DNA of 33,225 nucleotides from a bacterium (GCA_027021085.1 JALUVB010000079.1:1-33225), one strand, 5' to 3'; shown: positions 1 to 8,792, counted from the stretch's first letter. Numbers and translations are program-made. The notes: generated from the letters alone by a model not told the origin.

Positions 1-135
1 CCAAATAAGGGTAAGAAGGCGAAGGGTAAAGATGGGTTACAAGGAGAATGCGCATAGTCTATTATACCTCTACTTTAAGGGAGTGAGTAGGTAAGCCTGC
101 CTGCCCCGAATTTTCTGGATGAGTAAGATACCTTG

Positions 136-324
136 GTTTAGTAGCGAGTAGCATTTTAGACTATAGACGGTAGACTATAGACGTTAGACTGGGAGAGGGG
201 ATGCAGAATGCAGAACACAGGTGGGAGAATAGGTGCCCCGACAGGTGCCGGGATAGGGAACTGGCAACTAACAACTCACAACTCACAACTTTTAGACCAT
301 AGACTGCGGTCAGTAGTAAGTAGT
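136..324. repeat. Heptamer-phased repeat array A
   Basis: Reading in fixed 7-base steps from 157 gives five heptamers of form TAGACNN (157-191). The same register continues through GGATGCA/GAATGCA-type units (199-219), TAACAAC/TCACAAC units (269-289), TAGACCA-type units (around 294-307) and AGTAGT units (311-324). The register extends back to about 136. Several different heptamer families therefore follow one another without loss of phase. This resembles the short tandemly repeated repetitive (STRR) heptamers described in filamentous cyanobacteria, but I see no reason to call this genome cyanobacterial. Confidence 0.85.
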
Positions 325-375
325 GAAGGAAAAGCGAAATACAAGATATAAGCAGGGAATAGGTGCCCCAACAGG
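227..375 (+). repeat. 19-bp direct repeat pair, 130 bp apart
   Basis: GAATAGGTGCCCCGACAGG at 227-245 recurs at 357-375 with one change (G to A at the 14th base). The 130-bp offset is not a multiple of seven, so this is a separate repetition from the heptamer array lying between the copies. Confidence 0.7.
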
Positions 376-508
376 GGGCGGTAGCGGGCAGGCCATCCGG
401 ATGTATACCGGGGCAAATCACACCTTTACCCGGTTATCCCGGGATTCTGCCCCGCGGGATGCCGGGAAAGGGGATATTACTGTTTTCAGAGAAATTACTC
501 CTGAATTT

Positions 509-517
509 TGGTATCAT
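509..517 (+). promoter_or_regulatory. Extended -10 promoter candidate for coaD operon
   Basis: TGGTATCAT (TGn followed by TATCAT) lies 29 bases before the coaD start and needs no good -35. The same TGGTAT core occurs in three other promoter candidates of the window (minus strand 14187-14179, 18259-18267, 21123-21131). A ribosome-binding site follows at 529-536. Confidence 0.45.
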
Positions 518-545
518 TGATAATATTAGGGAGAGGTGAGATTCA

Positions 546-1022
546 TTGATAATATACCCGGGAACATTTGACCCCATAACTTACGGACATCTGGACTTAA
601 TCGAAAGGGCCTGTCACATATTCAGCAGGGTTGTGGTGGCAGTGGCAGAGAATCCTGGCAAAAAGCCCTTTTTTACCCTGGCGGAAAGAATGGAAATGGC
701 CAGGGAGGCTACTTCCTCTTTTGCTCAGGTGAGGGTAGAAAGTTTTTCCGGCCTCCTGGTGGAATTTGTGCAGGAAAAGAAATGCCGGGTGATTCTTCGG
801 GGAGTAAGGGCAATATCTGATTTTGAGTACGAATTCCAGATGGCCCTTTCTAACCGGAAACTTGCCCCGGACATTGAAACGATATTCATGATGCCTAAAG
901 AAAATTACTCTTTCTTTAGTTCACGTATAATAAAGGAAATAGCCTCCCTGGGAGGAGAGCTATCAGAGTTTGTCCCTCCCCTGGTGGAAAGGAAGCTAAA
1001 AGAAAAGCTCTTTCAGCTATGA
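546..1022 (+). CDS. coaD: Phosphopantetheine adenylyltransferase (CoaD)
   Basis: Transfers AMP from ATP to 4'-phosphopantetheine to give dephospho-CoA, the penultimate step of CoA synthesis, in the cytosol. Seen: nucleotidyltransferase motif GTFDPITYGH at residues 6-15 (TxGH at 12-15), RGVRAISDFEYEFQ at 85-98, and the ATP-binding YSFFSSRIIKE at 121-131. Length 158 aa matches the family (about 160). The start is TTG at 546: an in-frame TGA at 537-539 excludes anything upstream, the peptide begins exactly at the conserved IYPGTFDP, and GGGAGAGG at 529-536 supplies the Shine-Dalgarno. It is first in a long + strand run, and its stop overlaps the next ATG (ATGA). Confidence 0.96.
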   Translation: MIIYPGTFDPITYGHLDLIERACHIFSRVVVAVAENPGKKPFFTLAERMEMAREATSSFAQVRVESFSGLLVEFVQEKKCRVILRGVRAISDFEYEFQMALSNRKLAPDIETIFMMPKENYSFFSSRIIKEIASLGGELSEFVPPLVERKLKEKLFQL

Positions 1023-2404
1023 GGTTTCTTTGTCTTCTCCTTGTTTTTTTATTTCCCCTTTTAAGCTATGCGGGGGAAATTCTCTGGATACCCATTGAAG
1101 GCGAAATCGAGTGGGGAAAGGCATCTTTCCTGAAAAGGGCACTTGCAAAAGCCTCGCAGGATAAGGTGGATGCAGTAGTCCTGGAAATTTCAACTTTTGG
1201 CGGAAGGCTGGATTCTATGATAGAGATGAGGGACAGCTTGCTTTCTTTTCCCATTCCCACTTTTTCTTTTATAAATCCCCGTGCCATATCTGCCGGCTCC
1301 CTGCTTGCCCTAGCCACTGACCATATCTATATTACCCCCGGCGGGACAATCGGGGCTGCTACACCGGTTACCGGAGGGCTGGGGAAGATGAAGGAGGCGT
1401 CAGAGAAGGTTGTTTCCTATACGCGTGCCCTATTTCGCACTACTGCCTCGGCAAAAAAACATTCTCCCCTGCTGGCCGAGGCATTTGTGGACAAGGATGT
1501 GGAGCTTGTGGAGGTGGAGGGGGGGAAATTGATGTACAAGCAGGAGGCGAAGGGGAAAAAAGTGCTCAGGGTAATCTCTCCCCGGGGAAAACTGCTGACT
1601 CTTTCCGGTAAGGAAGCCAGGCAGGTGGGACTGGCAGAAGGGAATCCTTCTTCCCGGGAGGAGTTCCTCAAGCTTTCCGGGTTGAGGGATGAAAAGATAG
1701 AAAAAGTATTTCCTAACCCGGGAGAAAAGCTGGCGGGTATTCTCACTAATTCCACGGTTTCTTCGCTTCTTTTCTCTTTAGGGATATTGGCCTTGATTTT
1801 TGAATTTACCATGCCGGGTTGGGGAATATCGGGGACTGCTGGGGTTATCCTTCTCTTGCTCTTTTTCACGGGCAAATACTTTGCCGGATTGCTGGAATGG
1901 CTGGACATTCTGCTTTTCCTGTTGGGCTGTACACTTCTTCTGGTGGAAGTATTTCTTATCCCGGGATTTGGCATAGCCGGAATAGCAGGGATACTATTGA
2001 TATTAACTTCGCTTTACCTCTCGCTGGTAAAATATCCTTTACCCCATACTCCTATAGAATGGAAAACATTTAGAGAGGCAATTTACTCGATTTCGTTCAG
2101 CTTTGCAGTTCTTCTTGCCGGGTTTCTCGCATTTCTCAAGTTTCTTCCTCGTACTCCGCTGTTTTCGCATCTCGCTCTTTCCACCTCTCTTAAGAAAAAG
2201 GAGTTTACCGCGCTTCCTGATTATTCTTTCTGGATAGGAAAGAGGGGAAAAACCATTTCCCATATCCGTCCTGCAGGCAAGGTGGAAATTGAAGGAAAAA
2301 TCATAGATGTGGTAAGCGAGGGCGAGTTTATAGAACCGGGAGAGATGGTAAAGGTGGTAAAAACAGAAGGCCCCCGCATAGTGGTGAAAAAGATAGTAGT
2401 GTAG
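1019..2404 (+). CDS. Long NfeD: membrane-bound ClpP-class serine protease
   Basis: A 461-aa NfeD of the full-length type. Residues 1-18 are a signal peptide. About 20-225 form a ClpP-like (SppA-fold) protease domain with GGRLDS at 61-66 and RAISAGS at 88-94. Aligned by eye with the Pyrococcus NfeD protease, the catalytic dyad would be Ser91 and Lys130. Transmembrane segments follow at about 242-262, 270-287, 294-313 and 318-336, with another hydrophobic stretch near 355-370. The C-terminus (about 405-461) is the OB-fold NfeD domain (IGKRGKTISHIRPAGKVEIE). Such proteins pair with stomatin/flotillin proteins and cleave membrane proteins in the known archaeal case; here floA lies four genes downstream. 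Overlaps coaD by 4 nt and abuts the kinase gene. Its substrate is unknown. Confidence 0.9.
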   Translation: MRFLCLLLVFLFPLLSYAGEILWIPIEGEIEWGKASFLKRALAKASQDKVDAVVLEISTFGGRLDSMIEMRDSLLSFPIPTFSFINPRAISAGSLLALATDHIYITPGGTIGAATPVTGGLGKMKEASEKVVSYTRALFRTTASAKKHSPLLAEAFVDKDVELVEVEGGKLMYKQEAKGKKVLRVISPRGKLLTLSGKEARQVGLAEGNPSSREEFLKLSGLRDEKIEKVFPNPGEKLAGILTNSTVSSLLFSLGILALIFEFTMPGWGISGTAGVILLLLFFTGKYFAGLLEWLDILLFLLGCTLLLVEVFLIPGFGIAGIAGILLILTSLYLSLVKYPLPHTPIEWKTFREAIYSISFSFAVLLAGFLAFLKFLPRTPLFSHLALSTSLKKKEFTALPDYSFWIGKRGKTISHIRPAGKVEIEGKIIDVVSEGEFIEPGEMVKVVKTEGPRIVVKKIVV

Positions 2405-4249
2405 ATGCGTTTACAGAGTAAGCTTCTTATCATTCTGCTCGCGGTAACCGTTCTTTCTTTCCTGTTTAATATCCTCATCTCTCTTCTCCTGGTAAGGAAT
2501 ACACTTCTGCTGGTATTCAAAGAGGAGATTTCCGTATCGGGAGATATTTTGAGAAGGGATATAGAAGAAAGAGGCAGGGAGCTGGAGAGGTGGTTGGACA
2601 GCAACCTGACAGACTCTTCTTCCCTGAAGAGCAAATTGCAAGAAACCAGGAAAAGGTTCTCTTTCTGGAAAGAAAAAAAGATTTCCTACCTGCAGGAGAA
2701 CTGGCAGAACATCCCGGATAATAAGCCGCCGCTTCCTCTGTTTCTCCACAATCCGCTTTCCCGGTACCTGGGTAGCATTTCCCAGGCCTCGCTTCTACCC
2801 ATAAAAAGAATTTCCGTGGCTGATGAAACCGGATTCCTCCTTGCCTTTACTAAAAAGCCGGAGCACTTCTTGCTCTCCCGGGAAAAGTGGTGGGAAAAAG
2901 CAAAAAAGGGGAGTAAATTTGTAAGCTGGGACGGAACAGATATGTGCGTGATTATCCCGCTCATGGAAAAGAATACCTTTCTGGGGGTGGTAAAGGTGGA
3001 GGTCGAGGCAGGGAAATTGTTCCGCACGCTTAAATTCTTTTCTATAGGGGAAACAGGCAGTGCGCATGTCTTCCTGGGGGATACCCTGCTCATTTCTTCT
3101 GCCAACTGGAAAGGAAAAGGGGGAAGCCGGGCAATTCTTACTGGTAATGAGTACATAAGAAAAAAGTGGAAGTTGCGGTTCTTGCGTTCCCGCCAGCTGG
3201 GAGACTGGCGTTTAGTGGTGATACAAAAGAGAGAGGAGGGGCTGAGAAGCTACCGGGAAGTCTTCTACCATATTCTCAGGCAGTTTATAGTTATCGTAAT
3301 CGGTGTGGCTTTATTAGGCATATTTTTCTCCCGGCGTGTCACCCTGCCTTTGAGAAAAATAGACAAGTTTGCCCACGAGTTTGCTTCCGGGAAGCTGTCC
3401 ACCCGCATATCCATAAAAACCGCTGATGAGCTTGAGTCTCTTGCCCACTCGCTTAATTCCATGGCAGATAGGTTGCAGGAGAACCTGAAAACCCTGCGGG
3501 AGCAGAAAGAGATGCTGGAGGAGGCAAGCGAAATGAAATCCACTTTTATTTCTGCTGTATCCCACGAGTTCAAAACTCCGCTTACCATAATTCGTAATTA
3601 TGCCCATCTTCTTGCTACGGGTAAACTGGGAGAGGTCAATCCCGAGCAAAAAGAAAGGCTGAAGAAGATAAGCACGCATGCACAGTATTTAGCCCGCTTG
3701 GTGGATAACCTGCTTAACTTTTCCCGTCTGGAATCCGGGGAGTGGGAAACATTTTTTACCAAATTCTCACTGCGCGGTTTACTGGAAAAAGTAAAGGAAG
3801 ACTTTTCCCCCTTTGCCCGGGAAAAGGGAGTAGAGATAGTGCTGCAGCTTCCTTCCCGCCTGCCTTCTATCTATTCAGACCCTTTTGCCCTGAAAATTAT
3901 TATGGATAACCTGGTAGAAAACGGGATAAAGTTCACATTAGGGGCAGGAAAGGTTATAATAAAAGCAGGCAAGGAAGAGGGGAAAGTAAAAATTGAGGTG
4001 GAAGATATGGGGATAGGAATTCCGGAAGGTGAGGAAAACAGGATATTTGAACCGTTCTATCGGGTAGACAAAGAGGAAGCGCGTAAGGGATGGGGTTCTG
4101 GATTGGGGCTTTCTATAACTGCCAGGTTAGTGGAACTTCTGGGGGGGAAAATAGCGGCAAAAAACAAAAAGGAGGGGGGAAGTATATTTCTCCTCTGGTT
4201 GCCGTTGAGATCGGGCGATACAATAGAAAAGGGAGGCAAGGATGGCTAA
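2405..4249 (+). CDS. Membrane sensor histidine kinase (Cache-like sensor, HAMP)
   Basis: A 614-aa class I kinase. TM1 is at about 9-31. An extracytoplasmic sensor of about 260 residues follows, with Cache-like features (SVADETGFLLAF at 137-148, IGETGSAHVFL at 214-224). TM2 is at 291-309, HAMP at about 310-362, a coiled coil to about 375, HisKA with phospho-acceptor His387 in SHEFKTPL, N-box Asn506 (DNLVENGIKF), G1 DMGIGIP at 534-540 and G2 GSGLGL at 564-569. All catalytic motifs are present, so it should be active. It begins one base after the NfeD stop and overlaps the receiver gene by 8 bp, so the pair is almost certainly cognate. The ligand is not predictable from sequence. Confidence 0.93.
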   Translation: MRLQSKLLIILLAVTVLSFLFNILISLLLVRNTLLLVFKEEISVSGDILRRDIEERGRELERWLDSNLTDSSSLKSKLQETRKRFSFWKEKKISYLQENWQNIPDNKPPLPLFLHNPLSRYLGSISQASLLPIKRISVADETGFLLAFTKKPEHFLLSREKWWEKAKKGSKFVSWDGTDMCVIIPLMEKNTFLGVVKVEVEAGKLFRTLKFFSIGETGSAHVFLGDTLLISSANWKGKGGSRAILTGNEYIRKKWKLRFLRSRQLGDWRLVVIQKREEGLRSYREVFYHILRQFIVIVIGVALLGIFFSRRVTLPLRKIDKFAHEFASGKLSTRISIKTADELESLAHSLNSMADRLQENLKTLREQKEMLEEASEMKSTFISAVSHEFKTPLTIIRNYAHLLATGKLGEVNPEQKERLKKISTHAQYLARLVDNLLNFSRLESGEWETFFTKFSLRGLLEKVKEDFSPFAREKGVEIVLQLPSRLPSIYSDPFALKIIMDNLVENGIKFTLGAGKVIIKAGKEEGKVKIEVEDMGIGIPEGEENRIFEPFYRVDKEEARKGWGSGLGLSITARLVELLGGKIAAKNKKEGGSIFLLWLPLRSGDTIEKGGKDG

Positions 4250-4649
4250 GATAATGGTGGTAGATGATGCAGAGGATTTGGTTGACTCTATAGCCATATA
4301 CCTGGAGAAGGAGGGACACAAGGTAATAAAAGTATATACCGGGGAGGAGGCTTTGCGGTTGGCTCCTCTGGAAGCACCGGACCTCATTGTGCTGGATGTA
4401 AATCTTCCTCGCCTGGATGGTTTCGAAGTAGCGCGGCGTTTAAAGGGGCACGTGCTTACTGCTGGCATTCCTATAATCTTTCTTACGGTAAGAACTGCCC
4501 TGAAAGACAGGGTACAGGGATTAAGCCTGGGGGCGCTTGAGTATATCGCCAAGCCTTTTTCCATGGAGGAGCTGAGCAAAAGAATCAAAGAAGTACTGGC
4601 CAGGGTCAAAGAAGCCAGAAGAAAATTAAGGTGGAGAAGAAAGCGATGA
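4242..4649 (+). CDS. Stand-alone response-regulator receiver (CheY-like)
   Basis: A 135-aa single receiver domain with no effector domain. Acidic pocket Asp8/Asp9, phospho-acceptor Asp52 (VLDVNLP), Thr82 and Lys104 (AKPF) are all present. The last ~15 residues are very basic (RRKLRWRRKR). It overlaps the kinase gene by 8 bp. Without a DNA-binding domain its output is probably a protein partner, and its location between two NfeD genes ahead of floA suggests a membrane-linked target; that last step is inference. Confidence 0.9.
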   Translation: MAKIMVVDDAEDLVDSIAIYLEKEGHKVIKVYTGEEALRLAPLEAPDLIVLDVNLPRLDGFEVARRLKGHVLTAGIPIIFLTVRTALKDRVQGLSLGALEYIAKPFSMEELSKRIKEVLARVKEARRKLRWRRKR

Positions 4650-5128
4650 GCAGGGTGCTTCTCTTCTATCTGGGAGGATTGCTGCTTATCTTCCTGGAAT
4701 TATATCTTCCCGGGGGAATACTGGGTACCATAGGAAGCATTTTAATTGTAGTGAGCATGGTATATGCGTATCGCGTTTTACCCCAGCAGGCGCCTTTAAT
4801 TATTGCTTTCCAGATTTTACTGGGAGGGATTCTTATTTATATCTGGATAAAACAGTTTCACCGCACGCGCTGGGGGAAGAGGTTAATCCTGGAGGAAAAG
4901 GAGGATACTAACAGGGGATATGTGGCCCAGGAAAAAGAGCTGGAGAAGCTGGTGGGGAAGGAGGGAATCACCCTTACCCTGCTCAGGCCGGTGGGTATAG
5001 CAGAAATAGAAGGCAAGAGAGTAGGAGTGGTAACCGAAGGGATATATGTAGGGAAAGGGAAAAAGGTGCGGGTTTTGGAAGTAAGCGGCAATCAGCTGAA
5101 AGTCAAGGAGATTGAAGAAGATGCTTGA
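4646..5128 (+). CDS. Short NfeD-family membrane protein
   Basis: The protease-less NfeD type: hydrophobic segments at about 5-20, 26-42 and 50-68, then a soluble OB-fold domain (about 95-155) with the signature GITLTLLRPVGIAEIEGKR-GVVTEG. I start it at ATG 4646, which overlaps the receiver stop as ATGA and has GGAG at 4633-4636; GTG 4631 would add five residues (MEKKA). Short NfeDs are usually encoded next to flotillin/stomatin genes and bind them through the OB domain; floA is two genes on. One operon therefore carries both NfeD forms. Confidence 0.88.
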   Translation: MSRVLLFYLGGLLLIFLELYLPGGILGTIGSILIVVSMVYAYRVLPQQAPLIIAFQILLGGILIYIWIKQFHRTRWGKRLILEEKEDTNRGYVAQEKELEKLVGKEGITLTLLRPVGIAEIEGKRVGVVTEGIYVGKGKKVRVLEVSGNQLKVKEIEEDA

Positions 5129-5432
5129 AAAAATACTCCTGGAAATGTTGGAAGCTTTTCTGCAGGAAGCAAGGGACACCCAGCACCTTGGCTCAGGATA
5201 TTATACCTGCTTACCTTTCATAGAGAGGTATAATAAACTTCTGAAAAAGGTAAAAGAAATTTTGCCGGAAGGTAAAGGTATTTTGGACACCTTCTCTGCT
5301 CTGGATGAGTCGGTTCCTACCGACCCTCTGGAGAAGACCAAGGTAATGGAAAAGATTATCGTGGAAAGTGGCCAGTTAATTGCTTTCCTTAAGAGTATAA
5401 TGGATAAAGAGGAAAAAGGAGGGAAAGGATGA
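5121..5432 (+). CDS. Small helical protein of unknown function before floA
   Basis: A 103-aa, mostly alpha-helical, soluble protein with no motif I recognise. Start ATG 5121 overlaps the NfeD stop by 8 bp (TTG 5112 is possible but adds only MKK) and AAGGAG at 5105-5110 precedes it. It ends in ATGA overlap with floA, so it is translationally embedded between NfeD and floA, suggesting a role with that membrane complex (inference). The Lys/Gly-rich tail (KEEKGGKG) overlaps the strong floA ribosome-binding site. Confidence 0.75.
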   Translation: MLEKILLEMLEAFLQEARDTQHLGSGYYTCLPFIERYNKLLKKVKEILPEGKGILDTFSALDESVPTDPLEKTKVMEKIIVESGQLIAFLKSIMDKEEKGGKG

Positions 5433-6421
5433 AAGGTTTTGTTGTTTTTCTGATAGTGATAGTGGGGTTGGTAGTGGCAGGTACGATAATCCGGTTTTTT
5501 GGCTTATGGTTCAGGGCGCTTCTCTCCGGTGCGCGCGTGGGGTTAATGAACCTGGTGGGGATGACCCTGCGCAAGGTGAACCCCGCAGTCATTGTAAATT
5601 CCCGCATAATGGCAGTGAAGGCGGGGCTTGCGGTAAATACGGATGAGATGGAAGCGCATTTCCTGGCCGGAGGTAATGTGGTAAGGGTAGTCCAGGCGCT
5701 CATTGCTGCCAACAAGGCAAATATACCGCTCAGCTTTGCCGAGGCAGCCGCAATTGACCTGGCCGGAAGGGATGTGCTGGATGCAGTGAGGACCTGTGTC
5801 AATCCCAGGGTGATTGATTGTCCTGACCCTTCCCGGGGTAGTCCCACTGTGGCCGCGGTGGCAAAAGATGGTATCCAGTTGAAGGCAAAGGCAAGGGTAA
5901 CCGTACGGATGAATATTGAGAGACTGGTAGGTGGTGCTACAGAAGAGACGGTTATTGCCCGAGTGGGAGAGGGGATAGTGAGTGCTATCGGCTCTTCGGA
6001 GTCGCATAAATCAGTCCTGGAAAATCCCGATGTTATTTCCAAGGCAGTGCTTGCCAAGGGATTGGATGCAGGCACGGCATTTGAAATTCTTTCCATAGAT
6101 ATTGCGGATATCGATGTGGGTGATAATATCGGAGCCAGGTTGCAGATAAAACAGGCGGAAGCTGACAAGCAGATTGCCCAGGCAAGGGCTGAACAGAGAA
6201 GGGCAATGGCAGTAGCCATGGAACAGGAAAATAAGGCCAGGATTGCAGAGATGCAGGCAAAACTCGTGGAAGCGGAAGCAGAAGTGCCCATGGCCATTGC
6301 CGAGGCATTTCGCAAGGGACAGCTGGGAATCATGGATTATTACCGGCTCAGAAATATCCAGGCAGACACGCGTATGAGAGACTCTCTTGCAGGTGATGAG
6401 AAGAGGGAAAAACAGAAATGA
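5429..6421 (+). CDS. floA: Flotillin-like protein FloA
   Basis: A 330-aa bacterial flotillin of the FloA/YqfA family. Residues 4-25 form a hydrophobic membrane hairpin. A SPFH/PHB-like domain follows ([19 protein letters not shown] near 48-66, [20 protein letters not shown] in the last third), then an Ala/Glu-rich coiled coil (about 235-300) and the family C-terminus [20 protein letters not shown]. FloA proteins oligomerise in functional membrane microdomains and affect membrane fluidity, signalling complexes and secretion; NfeD is their usual partner. Start ATG 5429 follows AAAAAGGAGGGAAAGG, a strong ribosome-binding site, and overlaps the previous stop by 4 nt. Confidence 0.95.
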   Translation: MKGFVVFLIVIVGLVVAGTIIRFFGLWFRALLSGARVGLMNLVGMTLRKVNPAVIVNSRIMAVKAGLAVNTDEMEAHFLAGGNVVRVVQALIAANKANIPLSFAEAAAIDLAGRDVLDAVRTCVNPRVIDCPDPSRGSPTVAAVAKDGIQLKAKARVTVRMNIERLVGGATEETVIARVGEGIVSAIGSSESHKSVLENPDVISKAVLAKGLDAGTAFEILSIDIADIDVGDNIGARLQIKQAEADKQIAQARAEQRRAMAVAMEQENKARIAEMQAKLVEAEAEVPMAIAEAFRKGQLGIMDYYRLRNIQADTRMRDSLAGDEKREKQK

Positions 6422-6831
6422 AGTTATTGTTCATAATCTTAGGATTCATACTATTTACTCACTTCATTCAGAGGCTTTTTCGCGAAACAGCTGCCCAGGA
6501 TGAATATGTGGCCAAACAGGAAGAAATAGAAAAGTTCCTGCAGGAGGCTTCTACTGCCGGGAAGGAGGATATGCCGGAATTCCCCTCGGAGATGCCTCCT
6601 CCCCGGATGGAAGAAACTCGTGTGCCTCCTCCCCGGGAGCAGGAAGAGCCTGTGTGCTCTCTCGTTGCGAAGCCTGAGCCGGGAGCTCCCTGCCATTCTA
6701 CTGCAGAGGAGGTCACCTGGAAGCCTGAAATTATCCTCACCCGCGAAGGGTTGAGAAATGCCATACTCTACCAGGCAATTCTTGGGCCACCCCGGGCAGA
6801 AAAAGAATGGGAATGGACGGGGTTGAAATGA
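6418..6831 (+). CDS. Unknown single-pass membrane protein after floA
   Basis: 137 aa: one N-terminal transmembrane helix (about 3-18), a charged helix, a Pro/Glu-rich linker (about 50-100, PPPR repeated) and a short conserved-looking tail ([20 protein letters not shown], 106-125). I do not recognise the family. It overlaps floA as ATGA, so it is co-translated with it and is a candidate accessory subunit of the FloA/NfeD complex; that is context-based inference only. Confidence 0.8.
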   Translation: MKLLFIILGFILFTHFIQRLFRETAAQDEYVAKQEEIEKFLQEASTAGKEDMPEFPSEMPPPRMEETRVPPPREQEEPVCSLVAKPEPGAPCHSTAEEVTWKPEIILTREGLRNAILYQAILGPPRAEKEWEWTGLK

Positions 6832-6841
6832 AGCGGCATAT

Positions 6842-7144
6842 GTGTTATTCTTCCTTGCTATGTTTACTTTTTTAATAGCGCTTCATATCCTGGTTTCCAT
6901 ACTCCTGATTCTCATTGTGCTCTTCCAGGTGGGAAAAGGAGCCGGGCTTTCCAATATCTTTGGGGGAGGCCCCAGCGGTGTGTTTGGTGCTTCTACCAGC
7001 ACCTTCTTCACCCGGCTTACCTCCGGGGTGGCGATAGTATTCATGCTCACTTCCCTTTACCTCTCGCTCATTGCACACGAGAAATTTACCCAGTCTTCTC
7101 TGAAAAACCTGCTTATAAAAGGGCAATCTCTACCCAAAAAGTGA
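6842..7144 (+). CDS. secG: Protein translocase subunit SecG
   Basis: A 100-aa two-helix inner-membrane subunit of SecYEG. The family core is plain: HILVSILLILIVLFQVGKG, then GLSNIFGGG and a second helix (FLTSGVAIVFMLTSLYLSL region). The start is uncertain: GTG 6842 has only a weak purine stretch upstream, and ATG 6860 would begin MFTFLIALHIL, closer to typical SecG. It overlaps the downstream binding-protein gene (GTGA). Confidence 0.93.
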   Translation: MLFFLAMFTFLIALHILVSILLILIVLFQVGKGAGLSNIFGGGPSGVFGASTSTFFTRLTSGVAIVFMLTSLYLSLIAHEKFTQSSLKNLLIKGQSLPKK

Positions 7145-8739
7145 GAAGAGTTACTGCTTTTATCCTGTTAATCATTACCCTGAGTTTCTCTCTTTATGCG
7201 GGGGAAAAGCCGGAGTATGGAGGGGCTATCGTGGTGGGCTCCATTGGCGATGCTTCCACGCTTATCCCTTTCGTAGCCTCAGACTCAGCCTCTCAGGACA
7301 TTTGTGGGCTAATCTACAATGGGCTCTTAAAATACGATAAAAACCTTGAGCTGACCGGGGACCTGGCAGAATCCTGGGAGGTCTCCCCGGATAATTTAAC
7401 TATTACCTTCCACCTGAGAAAAGGGGTGAAGTGGCAGGATGGCAAGCCTTTTACTGCAAAGGATTGCCTTTTTACCTACCAGAAGCTAATCGATCCCAAG
7501 GTGCGTACTCCCTATGCTTCAAGTTTTCTCCTGGTAAAAGAAGCAAAGGTTATAGATGACTATACTTTCCAGGTAACCTACAAAGAGCCATTCTCTCCGG
7601 GGCTCTCTTCCTGGACCATGTGGATAGTGCCTGAGCATCTCTTAAAGGGAGAAGACCTGAATACCACTTCCTACGCCAGGAATCCCGTGGGCACGGGCCC
7701 CTATAAATTTCTGCAATGGAAAACAGGCGACAAGATTGTTTTAAAATCCAACCCGGATTACTTTGAAGGAAGCCCCTATATTTCCCGTTACATCTACCGA
7801 ATTATTCCTGACCAGGCCACCATGTTCATGGAGCTCAGGGCAGGAGGAATAGATGAGATGGGGCTTACCCCCTACCAGTTCAAATTGCAGACGAACTCTC
7901 CCTTTTTCCGGCGTAATTTCCGGAAATTTCGCTATCCCAGTTTCGGCTACACTTACCTGGGGTATAACCTGAATAACCCCTTGTTTAAAAGTAAAAAAGT
8001 TCGCCAGGCACTTACCATGGCCATTGACAGGGAAGCCATAATTGACGGAATCCTCCTGGGGCTGGGCACTGTCTCCACGGGCCCCTTTGTTCCCTCCTCC
8101 TGGGCTTACAACCCCGAGGTAAAGCCTTTTCCCTACAATCCGGACAAAGCTAAAGAGATGTTAAAAGAGGAAGGATGGTGGGACCATGACGGAGACGGAA
8201 TTATTGATAAGGACGGTGTTCCCTTCTCCTTCACCATCGTTACCAACCAGGGGAATATACAGCGAAAAAAATGCGCAGAGATTATCCAGGATAACCTGGG
8301 TAAAATCGGGATTAAGGTAGAGATAAGAATAATAGAGTGGGCTACTTTTTTAAGTGAATTCATTGATAAGAAGAAATTTGATGCAGTGATATTGGGCTGG
8401 GCTGGATTGGCAGGTGACCCGGACCCCTACGATATATGGCATTCCTCCCGCACCCGGGAAGGAGAATTCAATTTTATCTCTTACAAAAATAAAGAAGTTG
8501 ATGAACTGTTGGTAAAGGCAAGGAGAACCTTTGACCTGGAAGAGCGAAAAAGATACTACCACAGGATTCACCGGCTAATCTATGATGACCAACCCTACAC
8601 CTTTCTCTATGTTCCTGATTCCCTGGTAATTATACATAGGCGATTCAGGGGGGTAGAACTTGCTCCTGCGGGTATTGGGTATAATTTCATAAAATGGTGG
8701 GTTCCCCGTAAAGAACAGAAGTACCACTTTGAGAAGTGA
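7141..8739 (+). CDS. Extracytoplasmic oligopeptide-binding protein (SBP family 5)
   Basis: A 532-aa solute-binding protein of the OppA/DppA type. Residues 1-21 are a signal peptide ending SLYAG; there is no lipobox cysteine, so it is probably soluble in the periplasm. Signature segments include LTGDLAESWEVSPDNLTITF and HLRKGVKWQDGKPFTAKD, then NPVGTGPYKF and VRQALTMAIDREAII. GTG start at 7141 overlaps the secG stop by 4 nt. No permease or ATPase gene lies in the window, so its transporter is elsewhere or it acts as an orphan receptor. Ligand unknown. Confidence 0.92.
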   Translation: MRRVTAFILLIITLSFSLYAGEKPEYGGAIVVGSIGDASTLIPFVASDSASQDICGLIYNGLLKYDKNLELTGDLAESWEVSPDNLTITFHLRKGVKWQDGKPFTAKDCLFTYQKLIDPKVRTPYASSFLLVKEAKVIDDYTFQVTYKEPFSPGLSSWTMWIVPEHLLKGEDLNTTSYARNPVGTGPYKFLQWKTGDKIVLKSNPDYFEGSPYISRYIYRIIPDQATMFMELRAGGIDEMGLTPYQFKLQTNSPFFRRNFRKFRYPSFGYTYLGYNLNNPLFKSKKVRQALTMAIDREAIIDGILLGLGTVSTGPFVPSSWAYNPEVKPFPYNPDKAKEMLKEEGWWDHDGDGIIDKDGVPFSFTIVTNQGNIQRKKCAEIIQDNLGKIGIKVEIRIIEWATFLSEFIDKKKFDAVILGWAGLAGDPDPYDIWHSSRTREGEFNFISYKNKEVDELLVKARRTFDLEERKRYYHRIHRLIYDDQPYTFLYVPDSLVIIHRRFRGVELAPAGIGYNFIKWWVPRKEQKYHFEK

Positions 8740-8792
8740 AAGCCTGGAGACAGTCCTTCATCCCGTGGCAAAAATAAGGATGTAGTAGAAAA

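Larger units (their letters stand above)
1..545. other. Non-coding, repeat-rich region before coaD
   Basis: No recognisable gene lies here. On the + strand, frame 1 is open only to a TAG at 55-57 and frame 2 only to a TAA at 92-94, so at most a short C-terminus of an upstream gene could be present; I do not recognise either peptide. The rest is the heptamer array (about 136-324), a 19-bp imperfect direct repeat (227-245 and 357-375), a 10-bp perfect palindrome CATCCGGATG (394-403), GC-rich inverted repeats around 430-475 and the coaD promoter region. Short ORFs in this stretch translate repeat sequence and look spurious. Confidence 0.7.

Noticed and set aside
161-520. Short ORFs on both strands (161-421 minus, 323-520 plus)
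   Set aside because: They translate heptamer and inverted-repeat DNA, lack ribosome-binding sites and resemble no family.
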